Source of the DNA: Phalacrocorax aristotelis
Taxonomy: Eukaryota; Chordata; Aves; Suliformes; Phalacrocoracidae
NCBI RefSeq assembly: GCF_949628215.1
Contig: NC_134276.1
Coordinates: 67,992,233-68,056,232, forward strand
Direction: 5' to 3'
DNA: 64,000 nucleotides
The position numbers and the translations under genes were made by a program. Below, piece by piece: positions 12,101 through 24,929 of the stretch. A model generated the notes under the pieces. That model was not told where the DNA came from and did no database searches. It was given only the letters and a program-made list of their open reading frames with translations. Position 1 is the first letter of the stretch, and each line of letters begins with the position of its first letter.

Positions 12101-15100
12101 TTGACTTTCTGGCTCAGCTTTAGATAACATGCTGGAGCCATCCTTTCCACAGAACTTATCACAAGCAGTATCTTCTGCCTGCTGGCATTCAGCTCATTAT
12201 TGAGATGAAGGATCTCAAATATTTCCATTCCTGTTATCAGAAAGTTAAGAATCTCTGCATAAAATTACCAGTTTTGAAAAAATCTCTGAAAGCAGGTCCT
12301 GGTTATTCAAGTTACCTGGAAGTAGGATAGCGAAGATAACGGGATATTTTGAACCACAGATGGTTCAGAAAAAAAAATGAAAGGAAAAAATAATTTTGAG
12401 TTGCATTGAAACAGAAACATTTCAGAAATGGCTGGTGAAATCCAAAGGTTTAAGAAAAATAATTTCAGGATAAACAGAGTATTTGGTTTGACCTAAAATG
12501 CATTATTCTTTCTGCTTTGGGCATTGTCACGCATATTTAACTTCCTAGAAAGCAAATTTCAAGGAAATACCAAAACAGAAAGCTGAAAAGAAATCCATTT
12601 CATTTTGAAAAAAGCCGAAGTGAAACAAGTATTTTTCTTCAAAAGGAATTTTTTTTCTGAACAAACAGTTGAAATCCAGCATCAATTCACAAAATGTCGC
12701 AGAATTACTGAAGCTTCTCCAAGAAATGATTCCCACATTTGTAAATGTAAGTTGCTTTCCAGGTGGGAAGAAGAGAGAGCAGGAGGGGGATGCAAATAGC
12801 CATTAGAAGACAGTAGTTGCAGGCCCTGCTGCGCATCTCCTCTGGTGAGGGTCCTGAGGCGCCCCAGCCCTGGTTTGCTGGCAGGATTCAGGGAAAATGA
12901 ATCTGCCTGGGGACCCCAACCTACACTGTGCACAGATGGAGGCGTCTTGAGCCAATGGAAGAAAATCAAAACCTCTTGTTCGGAAACGACTTTATTCTGG
13001 TGGGAGAGAGACCTCCATATGGATGTTAAAGTAAGCAGAACTTCTTACTGACAGTGTAAACCATTTAGATTTCCCACATCTATGAATTTAAGGAATAGCC
13101 AGTAGAACACTTTTTTTGTGACACCCTCCCTGTTTGTGAGTGGCACCTGAGATGCAGCCCTGACTCAGGGCGAGCTCCAGAGGGTGGGAGCTCCCCTCCC
13201 TCTGGGTCAGCCCTTGAAGCACTAGCCTCTCAACACTAAGAGCAGAGGGACTGAGGGTCTCGAGTTGGTACTCCAAGTGATTCTGTTACAAAAACATGAC
13301 TACTGCCTTGGTGTTGCAGCCCAGGTGCAGCTCTGATGCTCCCCCTTCAGTTTCACCCCAGATTTTCAGACCACTCTGTGTTTGATTTTCAACCCATGCT
13401 TCAGCTTGCTTCTCCTTCTTGATCTTCCTGAAAGTTGTATTTGCAAGACCATTATCAAACAGCTAATACAGAGGAGGGAAAAACCATTTCTGCCAAAAAT
13501 ATATGAGAGATTCCTACTCTTAAGGGCAGGCTATCTGAGCTCGAAAGGCTTATATGTACATGAACTGTACTGCTTTGTAATGCGTTAACCACCTTGAAGT
13601 GGAAATGCTCATTTCTGGGAAGAAGAATCCATCTGCAAAGGCACCTTTGCACTAATGTGATGGAAGGTATGACCATACGGTGTGTGTGGTGTAAATAAAC
13701 CAGTAAGGGTAAAGCCTCATCTTCATATATAATTCAGTGGAAACTTTCCAGTTGGAGTGTTTTGGCAGTATGTCATTATTTGAAAGGGCATATTACTGCA
13801 ATGTGGTGTTTGCTTGCTTTCTGGATATACTATGTACTCTGTGGATTTTAAAAAAGAAGTATTTTGGCATAGGACAAAGCAAAGAAACAATAACTTTAAA
13901 ACACAGCACAGAAATCCTTCTGGTGCCAATCACTCCATGTGGTAGGAGGCTAGTATTCAGCTAAAGTAGTCTTCTGATGCAGCAGGTTCTGGCTAGCGAG
14001 GCTCCATTGTCATTTACAAGCAAGCATATTTAAGCAGTTAGGATGTCTTAATTCCATTTTGTTCTCATTTGGCTGGTCTTCTTGTGTTTATTACTCTCTG
14101 AGCACACTTAAGGGACCAACCCCTTCATTTACATGTTCAGTTACGCAATAACTTTTTCATCAGGTCACTCTTTTGTGAGTTGCTATTTGCCGAGTACTGC
14201 TTTGGAAGCATTTGCTGGTCTCAGGAGATGTGATGCTAGATGTGATGCTTCACTTGTCTTGGGAAGCAGAAGACAGAAGTCCTCACACACAGGAAAAGCT
14301 GGGCTAGATGGAAAATGCATTAGCCTAAGTAAGATACAAATTTAAGGCACAGAAATTTACTTGCAAAATTTGTCTGTGTGAATTTGGCATTAAGGGAACT
14401 CTGGAAACCACAAAGAAAATAACTGTCATTAGCTTGGGAATGACAGTAAAAAGTTTAAACTAAACTATATTACACGGTGTTTAGGATGCACCAAAAGCCT
14501 GTGTAAGCCTTGGGGTGTACCTGCACAGTACGGCTGGGGATTACTAGCAGTTTGCCACTGCCAGAAGGGGCAGCCCAGCCGTTCTCCATTGGGCCTAACC
14601 TGGTCCCTCCAGCCCTGCTTGCAGCCACAGAGCTTTGTCCCTTCTCTTGAACCATCTCTGTCTCCCAGACTAGAATTGGTGAGCCAATTCTCACCTGGCA
14701 GAAACTGCTCACCTTCCTTTTTTTGGCAGGGTTATTTTTGGTCAGCACAATTTCAATTGGCGCTGCATTCCATCGTGTAAGCATCACAGCCAGTGCTCTG
14801 AAGAGGTTGAGGGCTTTCACCCAGTGTGAGGAGGGCTGGCAGAGGACTCGTAACTCCTCGATCAGTGGCAAGAAGCACATAGGTTGGCAGAGCTCTGTCG
14901 TATTGCAGCACCTGGGAGCTAAGGTACATTAACCATGCTGTATAGTTGTATAACTCAAAGGGGTCTGTTCCTTGGCTATGAGAGTCTGCAGTTTTTCTGC
15001 AGGATTCATAATGCTGCATCATCTTTTTCTCTGTGTAGAGCTTCTGAGTATAGAGGGAAAAACAGTTTGTTTGGGGGCAGGGAGTATGTACCCCTCCCTT

Positions 15101-16105
15101 ACAGTAAGAAGCCTTGAGTAGCTGGCAGGCATATTCTAAGCAGTGTTAGAGAAAGCTATGCCTTTGGACTGAGAATTACTCAAAGTTTGCCTTTTTTCTC
15201 CTTTCCCAGATCCTGTGAATTCACAGTGTCACTGTTTCTCATTGTGTCAACAAACCAGCCTCAAATATCCAGGATTTGTCCCTTCCACAAAAGCTCAAAA
15301 GACAGAGAAATAATACAACGGCAGCTGAAAGTCTCATTCAGATGCAGCCACGTCAGTATGAGTTACTACTGGCATAATGCATTTTTTTTTTCTGCACGTG
15401 TTACTCTTTGCGAGTTGGTATCAGTACACAGCCTATTCCTTAAAACACTACGCCAGTTGCAGTTACTGCCTCTTGCGCGGCTGTCCCAACTTGACAGTCA
15501 CTGCTGCTAAACTGCAGTATAACTGGAGTGCTGAGGTATTTGCATGGGAAGGGACTTTCTGGAGTCTAAGCAAAACTGCAAATGTATATGGGAGGTCTAG
15601 ATTCTGTAGAAAAGAGTAGTTTGGGACTTCTAGAATAGTGAAGGAGATTTAGCCATGCATCTTTCATTAAGTAGTATGAGGAAATCCCCATGTCTAGCTT
15701 GGATACAAATTGATATAAATTATTTAATTGCAGATGACTTCTTGAGCAGTACTAGCTCCAGTTCTGACCCTTTTAAAATACCAAATTCATTAGAAAAGAA
15801 TGAAAGAAAACAAATACAGAAAAGCTGTTACACATACAAAAGTGCTGAAGAATGGAATGCTTTCCATGGTGATTTTAAAAAACAAAATCAAGTTCTTAAA
15901 TTCAAACCAGCATTTAGGGGCTACAACAATGTAGGAACCTCGGCAGGATAAGGAGCTCTGACTAAAGGTTACTGTTATTATTCAGATTCTGGTAAAGCAG
16001 GAGCCAGTTGTGCTAGAGTTTATCCAAATAATTTAAAAGGGACCTTTTATATACCTTTACTTAATTCCTTTATCATTCTCTTAAACTTTTTACTATTACT
16101 AGTTT

Positions 16106-16130
16106 ATTTTTGTTTGTTTGTTTGTTTTTG
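16106..16130. repeat. (TTTG)n simple repeat
   Basis: Four to five tandem GTTT units sit inside a T-rich stretch. This is low complexity without coding content. Confidence 0.8.
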
Positions 16131-17759
16131 TCAGCACCACAAGAATTTGGTAAGGAAGACTTAGTTCAACTTAAATTTTCACTGCTTGCTTCCTGACCAG
16201 TTTCTTTTGAATCTTGTATGAGCAGAGCTTAGCTTGGTGCGTTCTGAGCTTCTGTTCCCATTCTTTGACAATCTGAGCTTGGGACATCTGGAGCTCAACA
16301 TAACACTCAGAGTAAAAGCTAGGAGGTGTTAGGTTTCTGCTTAGTCATCTGTTTTTCAATCGATGTTCCTTTTTTTATTTCCCATTAATGACTGCTGAGC
16401 AGTTTTCAAAGAATGCTGCAGACGACCAGTCTTCTGTGCTCGAAAGTGTTTTGCTCCTCCGCCCCTGGATGCTCCCCAGTGTGAACACCAATACCTGTAC
16501 AGATAGAGCCTAAGAGGTTACAGCGTAACATGAGGTAAGGAAGCGAATCTGGAGAATTCCTAGGGGAAGAGGGAAAAAGATTAGATTTGAAAAGAGATCC
16601 AATGAGAACAACTGCAGAATTAGAAACAGAAAATTATTTTCGTTTAGCTAGTACAAGATCTGTCAACCTCCCTCAAAGAATAGACTCCATATCCTCGCGT
16701 GTGATCTTCCCAATACCTTTTGAGAAAACAAGTAAGAACCAAGTCCCTTAGTGGCTTTTGCTTCCTAAATTTTTCCCACTGTCCAAGTCAAAATATGCTT
16801 TCATAAAAAACCCTGTTTGGCTGCCCTTGACCCTGAGGAGGTGGAAGTAAACTCCCCAAGCACCGAAGTCCTCAGCTGGACCAGAATGCATTTCAAAGGC
16901 AGTGGCAGCTTAGCTTTCAGTTGGCTTAGCAGGCTAGAGGGCCTCACCCTGCACAACTGGTCGGTCCTGTGTACAAGGCTGTGGGTGCACATATTTGGGA
17001 GCAGGGTGGGGATGGAGCACGGGCAATCACTGTCTTTCTTGTGGAAGCCTGGGTGGGCCTGCATAGGTATAACATCAAACTGCAGTATGGGGTCAAGAAT
17101 TGTGCAAAAAGCCACCCCCAGGTGCCGGTTTGCGACTTCAGAGCTTTGCTGAGGGCCGGAATCCCAAAACATCAAACTTTCTTCTTGAATTTTTTAGTGT
17201 TTCCGAATCAAGGAAGGTACTTTTTATCCTAGAGTAGCAGCTCTTAAGCTTTGAGGCATGGAGTATCGTGTGGCAGTCCATGGAGAGGCAGCTGGTTATT
17301 CACACAGTGACACAGGGCTTGTACATTAATAAGGCTCTTTTGAAGTTAAGTCTGGCTCGATTTGCAATTATCAGAGCATAATGAAAGAAATAAAAGTTAG
17401 ACTGAGTACTTTCTTGAAGTTGTTCTGTAATCTGTGGACTAACAACTGCTCTGCTATGCCATAATTTGCTGCGACATGGTTTGTGGTGTGCAGGCGGCAG
17501 AGAACACTGGCTCTCTATTGAGCAATTACCATAAAAATTTATGTTGGCTTAAAAGTATTTTTCCTCAGAAACTCCCAGTTCCCTCCTTTGACCATAAAAA
17601 GAGTAAAAAGAGCAACTGATATAGTCATTTAGCTTCCTGATTACTGTGTTTGTCCTGTAGATTCCGCTCGGTCAAGACGCTAATACTGCTGCCAGTAAAA
17701 TACGAGTTGGCAAACGCACATGAGCACCAAATGTATTCCTGCACCTGACGTGAAGAAAG

Positions 17760-18110
17760 TGTGGCTAAGGTTAATCATAAGGAAGTTCTAGTTAATCATA
17801 GCTCTGGAGTGAAGTAGAAGCAATGTACGTAAATTAGTGTAATAGAGAGCAATTTTCAGGAAAAAAAAAAACCCTACAATTTTATTATTTCCCTGTGAGA
17901 CTGCAATTTGTAATTTGCACTGTAATTCCATCAGCTGTCTTTTCTGCACAATCAGATATAATGTCACAGTGCCATTAAAGAAACAATTATTCTAACAACA
18001 GAACTAATAAATGCCTTCTGTTAGATGCAGGATTTAGCCAGCAAACACAAATAGACCTTTAATGTCACCCACTCATTCATGAATTGCCACATTGTCATTG
18101 TAAGCCACAG
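17760..18110. promoter_or_regulatory. Candidate conserved non-coding element
   Basis: The segment has two copies of TTAATCATA (17771-17779 and 17792-17800, starts 21 bp apart) resembling homeodomain or HNF1 half-sites. Further on are AT-rich homeobox-like cores and SOX-like ACAAT/ATTGT words, including two CATTGT words close together near 18090-18100. There is no open frame. Motif clustering of this kind is common in vertebrate developmental enhancers, but it also arises by chance in AT-rich DNA, so the call is inference only. Confidence 0.25.
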
Positions 18111-19873
18111 GGTGGAGGAAAAAAAAGGGAGGCAACTAGCAAATGCAAAGTTATCCTTCATGGGAGTGAAGAAACTGCAACTGTTTAAAGACGTTAGTGA
18201 AAAACTCTAAAATCAGCAAATATCTGAGTCCCACATAAATTCCATATTTAAGATTGTAGGATTGAATGAGAATTTGGTTGAACAGAATTTTTTTCAGGTA
18301 CAGTACATTGTATTTCTTGCTTATTCACAGCCTTCTTGTGTTAACTTGGACAACTCACACAGCATTTGTGTGCCTCTTATTTCTTCAGCCTTATAATTTT
18401 TGGGTACATTTTACAGCGGTATGTCCCATTCTCATATGGGGATTGGAAGCAATCTAGTAAGTGTCTGTAGAGAATCCAGGGATGCTCTGTATGGGCAGGG
18501 TAACCATTCTGTTACAATGAAACACAGGAACCTGAGGGTCCTATAACAACAGTTGCCTTTCTTTCCCTCACATTCCCCAAATCAAAAAGCAGGTTATAGG
18601 GAACAGATGGCTTAGTGAGATTTTTAACCGGTGTATAGTTAAAATGACACTGCAAAATTAGACTAAACTTCAAATGTCAATTTTTTAACAGAGGGTTTTT
18701 TTTTCTTTTCTGCAATCATTTTGCAAACATTAGTGTAGAACACACAAAGTAGAAAATTTTCTTCAGCACTCATCATCATGTAGTTAAGTATCAGTCCCAG
18801 GATCTAAATGGAAGTTATCAGCTAAAGCCTTGTGGCCAGGCTTGCAGTCACACACTGATTTTCACATATATTCATCGACTGGGCTTAAGTTCCGTCCTAG
18901 GAATATTAAATCAGCTTAGCCTGAATTCAGTTGTGTTGTTTAAACTAGGTTTTAAGAATGTGGGTTTGAAGATTTAGGCTAACAACATCCCTTTAATGCT
19001 ATTTGAAATTTCATAAGTGCCAAATGTTCTAGAAGATTTTTAAATTAGTTGGCTGCCTCCCAGGAGAGCCATAGTGAGGTGTGAGGGAAAAGCAGGAAAT
19101 CATCTAGCTGCAAGAGGTATGTCTTTTCTTTTTCATATGTGTATATATACATTTGGTCTATTTTGCGTATATGATCCCTGCCTGGCTGCCACCATTTGAG
19201 CAGGCTACAAAAGTTCTAGGGACAGCAGATGAGGAGCTACGTCCTGTCTTGTATTTTGACAACACCTGATGATGTGGGATACAGACTTTGATTTGGCAAT
19301 ACCAACCTACAACCAGTAGTAGGAGCAATGTTGTCAACAGAAGTTTTGACAGCCTAATCCATTGACAGCCTCCACTCCCAATCAATCAAATTCCACTTCT
19401 TCAGTATCACTTCCCTCAAGTGATTCAACCTCAAGTCAAAAGTGCAGGCAAAACCTTCACGAAGCCCTAATGGACCATAGAAAGTCATCGTGGCAACAAC
19501 AGCTCCACAGCATATGGAAATAACTCTTCTAAAAAGACCACTGGGGAAAAAGCAATATTCTCTGAGTAGGCAATTCTTTATTACCAGCCCACTAAAGTAA
19601 CAGGTGTTTTCTATAGAGGTCAGTGGGATTTAACACAGGCACTGGAAGAGGACCCCTGTGTGGAATGGGGAACATTAAAACCATTCAGTGATTAAAAAAG
19701 GGAGCTGTTGCCCTGTACTGCTTAGTCACTGTGTGTGCTGGCATGTTTTAAGATGGGTTACTTCTTTTTCTCCCTTCTCTTTACATCAGGCATTCAGTTT
19801 GAAGGGTGTGCAGGGAAGCGAACTTTCAAAATGATTAGTCATCTGTAAAGTTGCAATCTTCTACTTTTCATAG

Positions 19874-20059
19874 GATGTGAGGCAAAGTTTTCCAGAATTC
19901 GGATTCATCTACATGGGGATCAAAAGGGACTCCTCGGCAAAGGAGGATGAAGTGGGCATTCAGCTTAGCCAGAACTCCCACTTAGGACCCATCACAAAAG
20001 ATACTAGTTTTGACATGGCTAATGGAATAATCAATGGAAATCTTGTGAACAATGCTTAG
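19874..20059 (+). CDS. Putative terminal coding exon of an unidentified gene
   Basis: A pyrimidine-rich acceptor ending in CATAG precedes 61 open codons beginning DVRQSFPEFGFIYMG and ending NGNLVNNA, then TAG. An AATAAA lies about 250 bases downstream (20305-20310), as expected for a short 3' UTR. The peptide is acidic and polar after a short hydrophobic patch, with several possible phosphorylation serines and threonines, like a cytoplasmic tail. I do not recognise the family. No upstream partner exon was found in the window, so its intron would be long. It would converge on SOWAHC. Alternatives are a chance open frame or a decayed processed copy, since an A-run occurs at 20386-20404 but too far from the AATAAA to be its tail. 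Confidence is modest. Confidence 0.38.
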   Translation, partial: DVRQSFPEFGFIYMGIKRDSSAKEDEVGIQLSQNSHLGPITKDTSFDMANGIINGNLVNNA

Positions 20060-20304
20060 TGTTCCTTATACAAAGTTGTCTGTTATTCACAGTGTTGCCT
20101 TTAAGGTACATGATACTGAAATAATTGAGGAGAAAGCATGGCCTTTTTCTCCATTTGCCCACCAACTTGAAGTTTTCTTGTCTATGTTATAATTAGAATG
20201 CTACATGTGGAGACCTTTACCATCAACACAATTTTTGTTCTTCCCACTCTTGAAGTTCAAAGTAGAAGAGGAAAGCTTATGTTTAGTTTTTCCATTTAAT
20301 TCTT

Positions 20305-20310
20305 AATAAA
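20305..20310 (+). promoter_or_regulatory. Poly(A) signal AATAAA of the putative terminal exon
   Basis: A canonical hexamer lies about 250 bases after the TAG at 20057-20059. Its position fits a short 3' UTR, and it supports the exon call only as strongly as one hexamer can. Confidence 0.4.
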
Positions 20311-20329
20311 GAGATTATTTGAAGCATCC

Positions 20330-23300
20330 CCATTTTCTGAGCTTTTTAGATCAGTATTTGTGCAATTCAAGCTACTAAGAAGTAGAAAAAAAAAAAAAAA
20401 AAAAGGGGGCAGTGGGAAGTAGCCAGGAAAGAAGAGGGTAGGTGCAGAAGGGGTGAATGAAGATGCACAGCACCATACTCCTGAGAGCTCTGCATTTGCT
20501 AAGCACCATCAGCAAGACATTTTCATAGCAGGTCTTTGCTACCTAGTGGAAAACCAGTTGCTTTGTTTTCAGCCAGGGTGTTCCAGTCTAGAAGGAATCC
20601 CATTTTAATTTAGAATTCTCTGAGTTTTTATCTGTTCTGAGAGGTTAAATCTTACCTTTACTACAGTGTAAAAAAAAAAAAAAATTACTGCTATTCTGTA
20701 CAACTGGTATATCAGAGAGAAAAAAAAGCACAGTCCCCCAAGCGCATAGAGCAGAAGCCTCCGTTTATCTGTACTTGCCTGTTTGCAAACATTACTTCAG
20801 ATGAATTTACTCCAGATCAGGGAAAAGTTTTGGTTTCTTATCTTGTTTAGGCTCCACAGATGTAAACACTGGAGAAAGGCCACTACACCATTTCTCTTGC
20901 ATACACAAGTTCGAGAACTGCCCAGCACTTTACAGATGTGGGCACTGCAGAGTGATGTGCTGGTACCGAAGGTGCACGTTTTCCAGATCAAACACAAGTT
21001 ACCTGTTTTTTTTTACTGTTTTGCATTTTTATAATGAATTTAAGGAATGGTTTTGTTTTAAAATACAGAAGACTCCGGACCTTTGTGGGCAAGAGCATCT
21101 GTGTTTTCAGTTGGACTCTTTTCCCCTCCCCGACCCCAAAATGGTCTCTTCTGAGGATGGCTTTAGTTATCCCAGAAACAAAAATTTTGCTAAAAGAAAG
21201 GAAGTTGAGTTTGCTGCAGAAACTTGAAACAAACTGTAGAAGATGAGAAAATTTCAGTTTAAAAACCAAAAGCCTAATACTTCCTATCACCCTGACAGCT
21301 GCCAGTCACCTATTGTATAGCCCTTAAAAGATGTACTTCTTGGGATATAGTACTGCAAGCTATTATCACAATGCAACTAACTCATTTTGCAACCCCTATG
21401 CAATGAAAAAACATTCTTAATGAATGATATAACTTAGCAACAGATAGGATAATTTTGGGGCAACCCCTCTGCAATAGTTTCCTGTAGCAGCTGTTTGGCG
21501 TTGATCCAACTTATATCAGTGGCTAAAGACTGATAACAGACTATAATTAGCCATATCTGCTATACAAGGTACATGGCACCATTTAAACGTAAAAGCCTCC
21601 TCAGCACTCCAGTTTCATCCATAGTTCAGTTCATGCCATTTATTCACATGTGAAGCGTAACACCCATATAAAGCTCCCAGGCAGATGAAATGATGTAGCA
21701 TCTCTGCTTCCATCCCCATTGAGGGAAGTACTGCCAGCAGTTACCAGTCCTACAGCCCACACTGTGCAGCTGCAGACCGCACAGGGTGGCAGCTATGACA
21801 CCTGCAGTCTATTCCACCCAGCCCATCTGTGACAGAAGGGGAGGTTTCAAGAGGCAGAACACAAGCACAAGGTTGGTAGCTAACGGTCCTGTTGTAGGAG
21901 GCAGTTGTACCAGCAGGACCTTGCTGCACCCCTCTAATTATACTCTCCCAAATTGTCACAGAGTTACCTCCATTAGGTATACCTATAGTAAGATACTGTG
22001 ATAGGTAACAAGGAAAGGAAATAGCAAATATAAATGTCCTTATACCTTCAAGAACTATAAACATGTTTTCTGGTACTTCGAGGCTGTATGTCATGCCAGC
22101 ATGTGTCCAGTGAACAGAGAACATCCTTATAGCCTGCACAGTTAATTTTGTCTTTCTGTATTTAAAGTAGTAACAGGGACATCATCTCCTTAGTATCAAC
22201 TGTCCCAAAGGATTTCTGTGCCCCAGCAAATACTGTGGACATCCTTTATCTCTTTTTTAAAAACAAAATACCCACACCACCAGAAAAACCAACAACCCTA
22301 CCCAGCTTCAAAAAGAGGTATCTGTTACATATGCCCGTTCTACTACCAGTTTCTCAGGTGCTCTGTGGAACTGCAAAGTGAAATAACTAGTAGAGCTCAA
22401 CAGCCAGTTAGCAAAAGTGAAAGGCTGCTAGCTTCAGGGGAAAAATACTGAGGTGCCCAGTGTTTCAACTAAAGCTCTAGATACAGCCCAGGCAACTGAA
22501 TTGCTCTGGTGCTTAGAAATGTTTAAGGTCAAGTTTCCAAAGTCTCTCTTCACAGACAAGGGTTGATGCAAGGATGTGTTCTACAGGCTGGCTGCTTTCG
22601 ACAGGCAGCATTAAGCTTCAATGAGTTACCTGCGTCAATGCAGAGGCATGCACGGAGACACATCTGCTGACTTCCATCATCACCTCTTGACAGTCCTACC
22701 ACAGGTTCGCAAAATGCCTTTTAATGAAATAAGGGCACGTTAAAAGAGATTAATATAACTTGCTAGCTTCTTCTCATGCTTCCCAGTAATCTAGGGGAGG
22801 GAACAGTTTACGGCTGTCTACGCAGAAGGGTAGGTGCACCTAAACTACAATGGTTCATCTGACATGACTAATCCAGCTGAAAGAACACAGAATGCTTTTG
22901 CACCTTGACCGGAGTATTACTTGCTTTTAAGGTAACTTTTCCACATGCCACTAGCAGCTTAACTCCTTGTAAAAATCTCAGAATAGGGTCTCTTCAAATT
23001 TTAACACAGAATATGAAACACCACACCTGTAAAACAGTTTTATCAAAAACAAACAAAACTTGGTAGCTTGGCTCAGTTTTACCAATAATGTGTGCATATT
23101 AGGACATACCAGTATCAGTACTCATTTTGGCTAAACTGAAAAATTATACAAGATAAAGTCTGGAACAGCTGCAAAATGAGAAGACATTTCATTATAACAA
23201 AATTGGAAATTCAAAATCATATGTTCCATTATTTCCCTGCCAAACTGGCCGCAACTTAACAGAAACTGAAAAATCTAGTCCCTCTCCCAAACCCCAATAT

Positions 23301-24929
23301 TAATCTCAGATGTCTTCCTTCTCCTCACACCCAGTTGAGGACATGAAAAAATGAGATTACCTTTTTCTTTTTTCTTCAACTCCATCAAGAATACTAAACT
23401 AAATGACTTTTTTCCTGGATTAAGTGTCCAAAATTTGATCTAATGTCTTCAGGTCCATATGCATTCCATGCAACTCAAGGCACACTAAGTCAGGACTGTA
23501 GTCCCCTTACCGCTCCCTTCTAGCCAATGGACAAACAAGTTAGCAATGCAATGCTGAAGGATTTCTTTCTGTCAGAAGCCTAAAGCTAAGTGAGACCAAT
23601 CTGACGTCCCAGGACTCTCCTGCAACAGCTGTAACTTCACTCAACACAAGAGTTGTTTGTGCTTTTGCAAACATCATTAGCTACACTAAGAAATGTTGGT
23701 AAGAGGACCAACTAAAATACTTAATATCAGACATGAATTTACATTTGAGCTCAGCATGTTGTCTCTCTCTCAATTGTTATTCTGTAGGAAAAAGGATATA
23801 TGTTTAGATACAATTTTCTAAACAACTAGTTAAGCATTGCATGGTCAGCAAGACTCACGTAGAGTGCTCTCCTGCTGAGTCCTTTGCCTCCCACATAACC
23901 TCAGCTGCTTCCCGCGCGCCCCTGCTCACCCCTAAGCTTCCAAAAGCACTTCCTCCTCCCTCCTCCTCTCATCCGTGACCCCAAACTACTGATTTAGGGT
24001 TGCTTGGTTTGGAGCTGCTGATCCTGATCCACCAGCATGGTAACAGCTGAGACTTTTTTCAGTCTAAGCACAAATCTGGATGTCTCTCAGAGGAGTTACC
24101 AGCAGCATGAGGTTTACTAGATTTAACATATATTTTGGTAAGGTAAGAGCTTCCAAGAACGTTTAGATATACCAAATCCTACAGTCTAGCTTGGTAATGT
24201 AATGAAACTTTCCTTTACAGAAGCTGCCAGCTGTAGTTAAGACACATTACAAAACGCCTTAATCCTAAACCTTTTTTAATTAGGTATTGACCTTTACGTA
24301 GTGACCAAAACTAATATTCATCTTCCCAGAGTCAGAGATATTTAGTTGCATAAAAATAAGGTCAGGATGCTATTTTAAGATAAGCAATGCCACTCTTCCA
24401 GGCCCTTATTTAGACATACTTCTGTTAAAAAAAAAAAGAAATAAAAAATTGTTGCGATTTACTTTGACATGAGCTATTAGACAGTAACTGCCAAAGAAAA
24501 ATGTTACTGTCTTGCTAACAACCCAACTGTATTTTTTCCACGTCTTACTCTTCCAGTGTTAGACAATATCAGACATCTTCATGACTAAAAAAGGCAAACT
24601 GGTACATAGTTGTATCAGCCAATATGCAAGTAGCACCTAAGTGTACAGAAGTCGATTCAAGCATAAACAATTCATGGGCTCTTTTTATTTCAGTAAAACT
24701 AAAGCTTACAGATTCTTAACTCATAAATTCAGAAAGACACCCATAAAAAGTTGCATTACTAAAAACTGACAGGCTTCCAGACCTCTAAAATAGTTCAAAC
24801 GTTAGATACAATAAACGATATCAAATGTTTACATTACAGTCTCGCTGCCTTACACACCATCATAAAAAGTGAACAAACGCATTCAGTAACTTCAAGCATA
24901 CCGTTAAAAAGACACCAGTAAGTGCTCCA
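20330..24929. other. Intergenic stretch between two convergent 3' ends
   Basis: AT-rich DNA with no recognisable exon or transposon. It holds A-runs at 20386-20404 and 20670-20684. The 129-codon minus-strand open frame at 21750-22139 has no domain I recognise and no splice or promoter support. Confidence 0.45.
20386..20404. repeat. A19 homopolymer
   Basis: An uninterrupted adenine run is followed by GGGGG. It could be a retrotransposed tail, but no retrocopy is recognisable beside it. Confidence 0.9.

Larger units (their letters stand above)
3168..19873. other. Long stretch without a recognisable gene
   Basis: No open frame here exceeds about 150 codons, and those present sit in overlapping antisense pairs typical of chance. 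I see no CR1 fragment and no second LTR. If the exon at 19874 is real, part or all of this stretch could be its upstream intron. A possible conserved non-coding segment at 17760-18110 and a TTTG-type simple repeat at 16106-16130 are listed separately. Confidence 0.45.

Noticed and set aside
14470-14880. Minus-strand open frame of 136 codons
   Set aside because: No motif or homology recognised, and plus-strand frames cover the same bases; no splice sites fit a conserved exon.
20305-20404. A19 run as the tail of a processed pseudogene ending at the 20305 poly(A) signal
   Set aside because: The run begins 76 bases beyond the AATAAA, too far for a normal cleavage site, and a clear splice acceptor precedes the coding part, which a processed copy would lack.
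21750-22139. Minus-strand open frame of 129 codons
   Set aside because: No recognisable domain, no promoter or splice context, and partial overlap with a plus-strand frame; consistent with chance.
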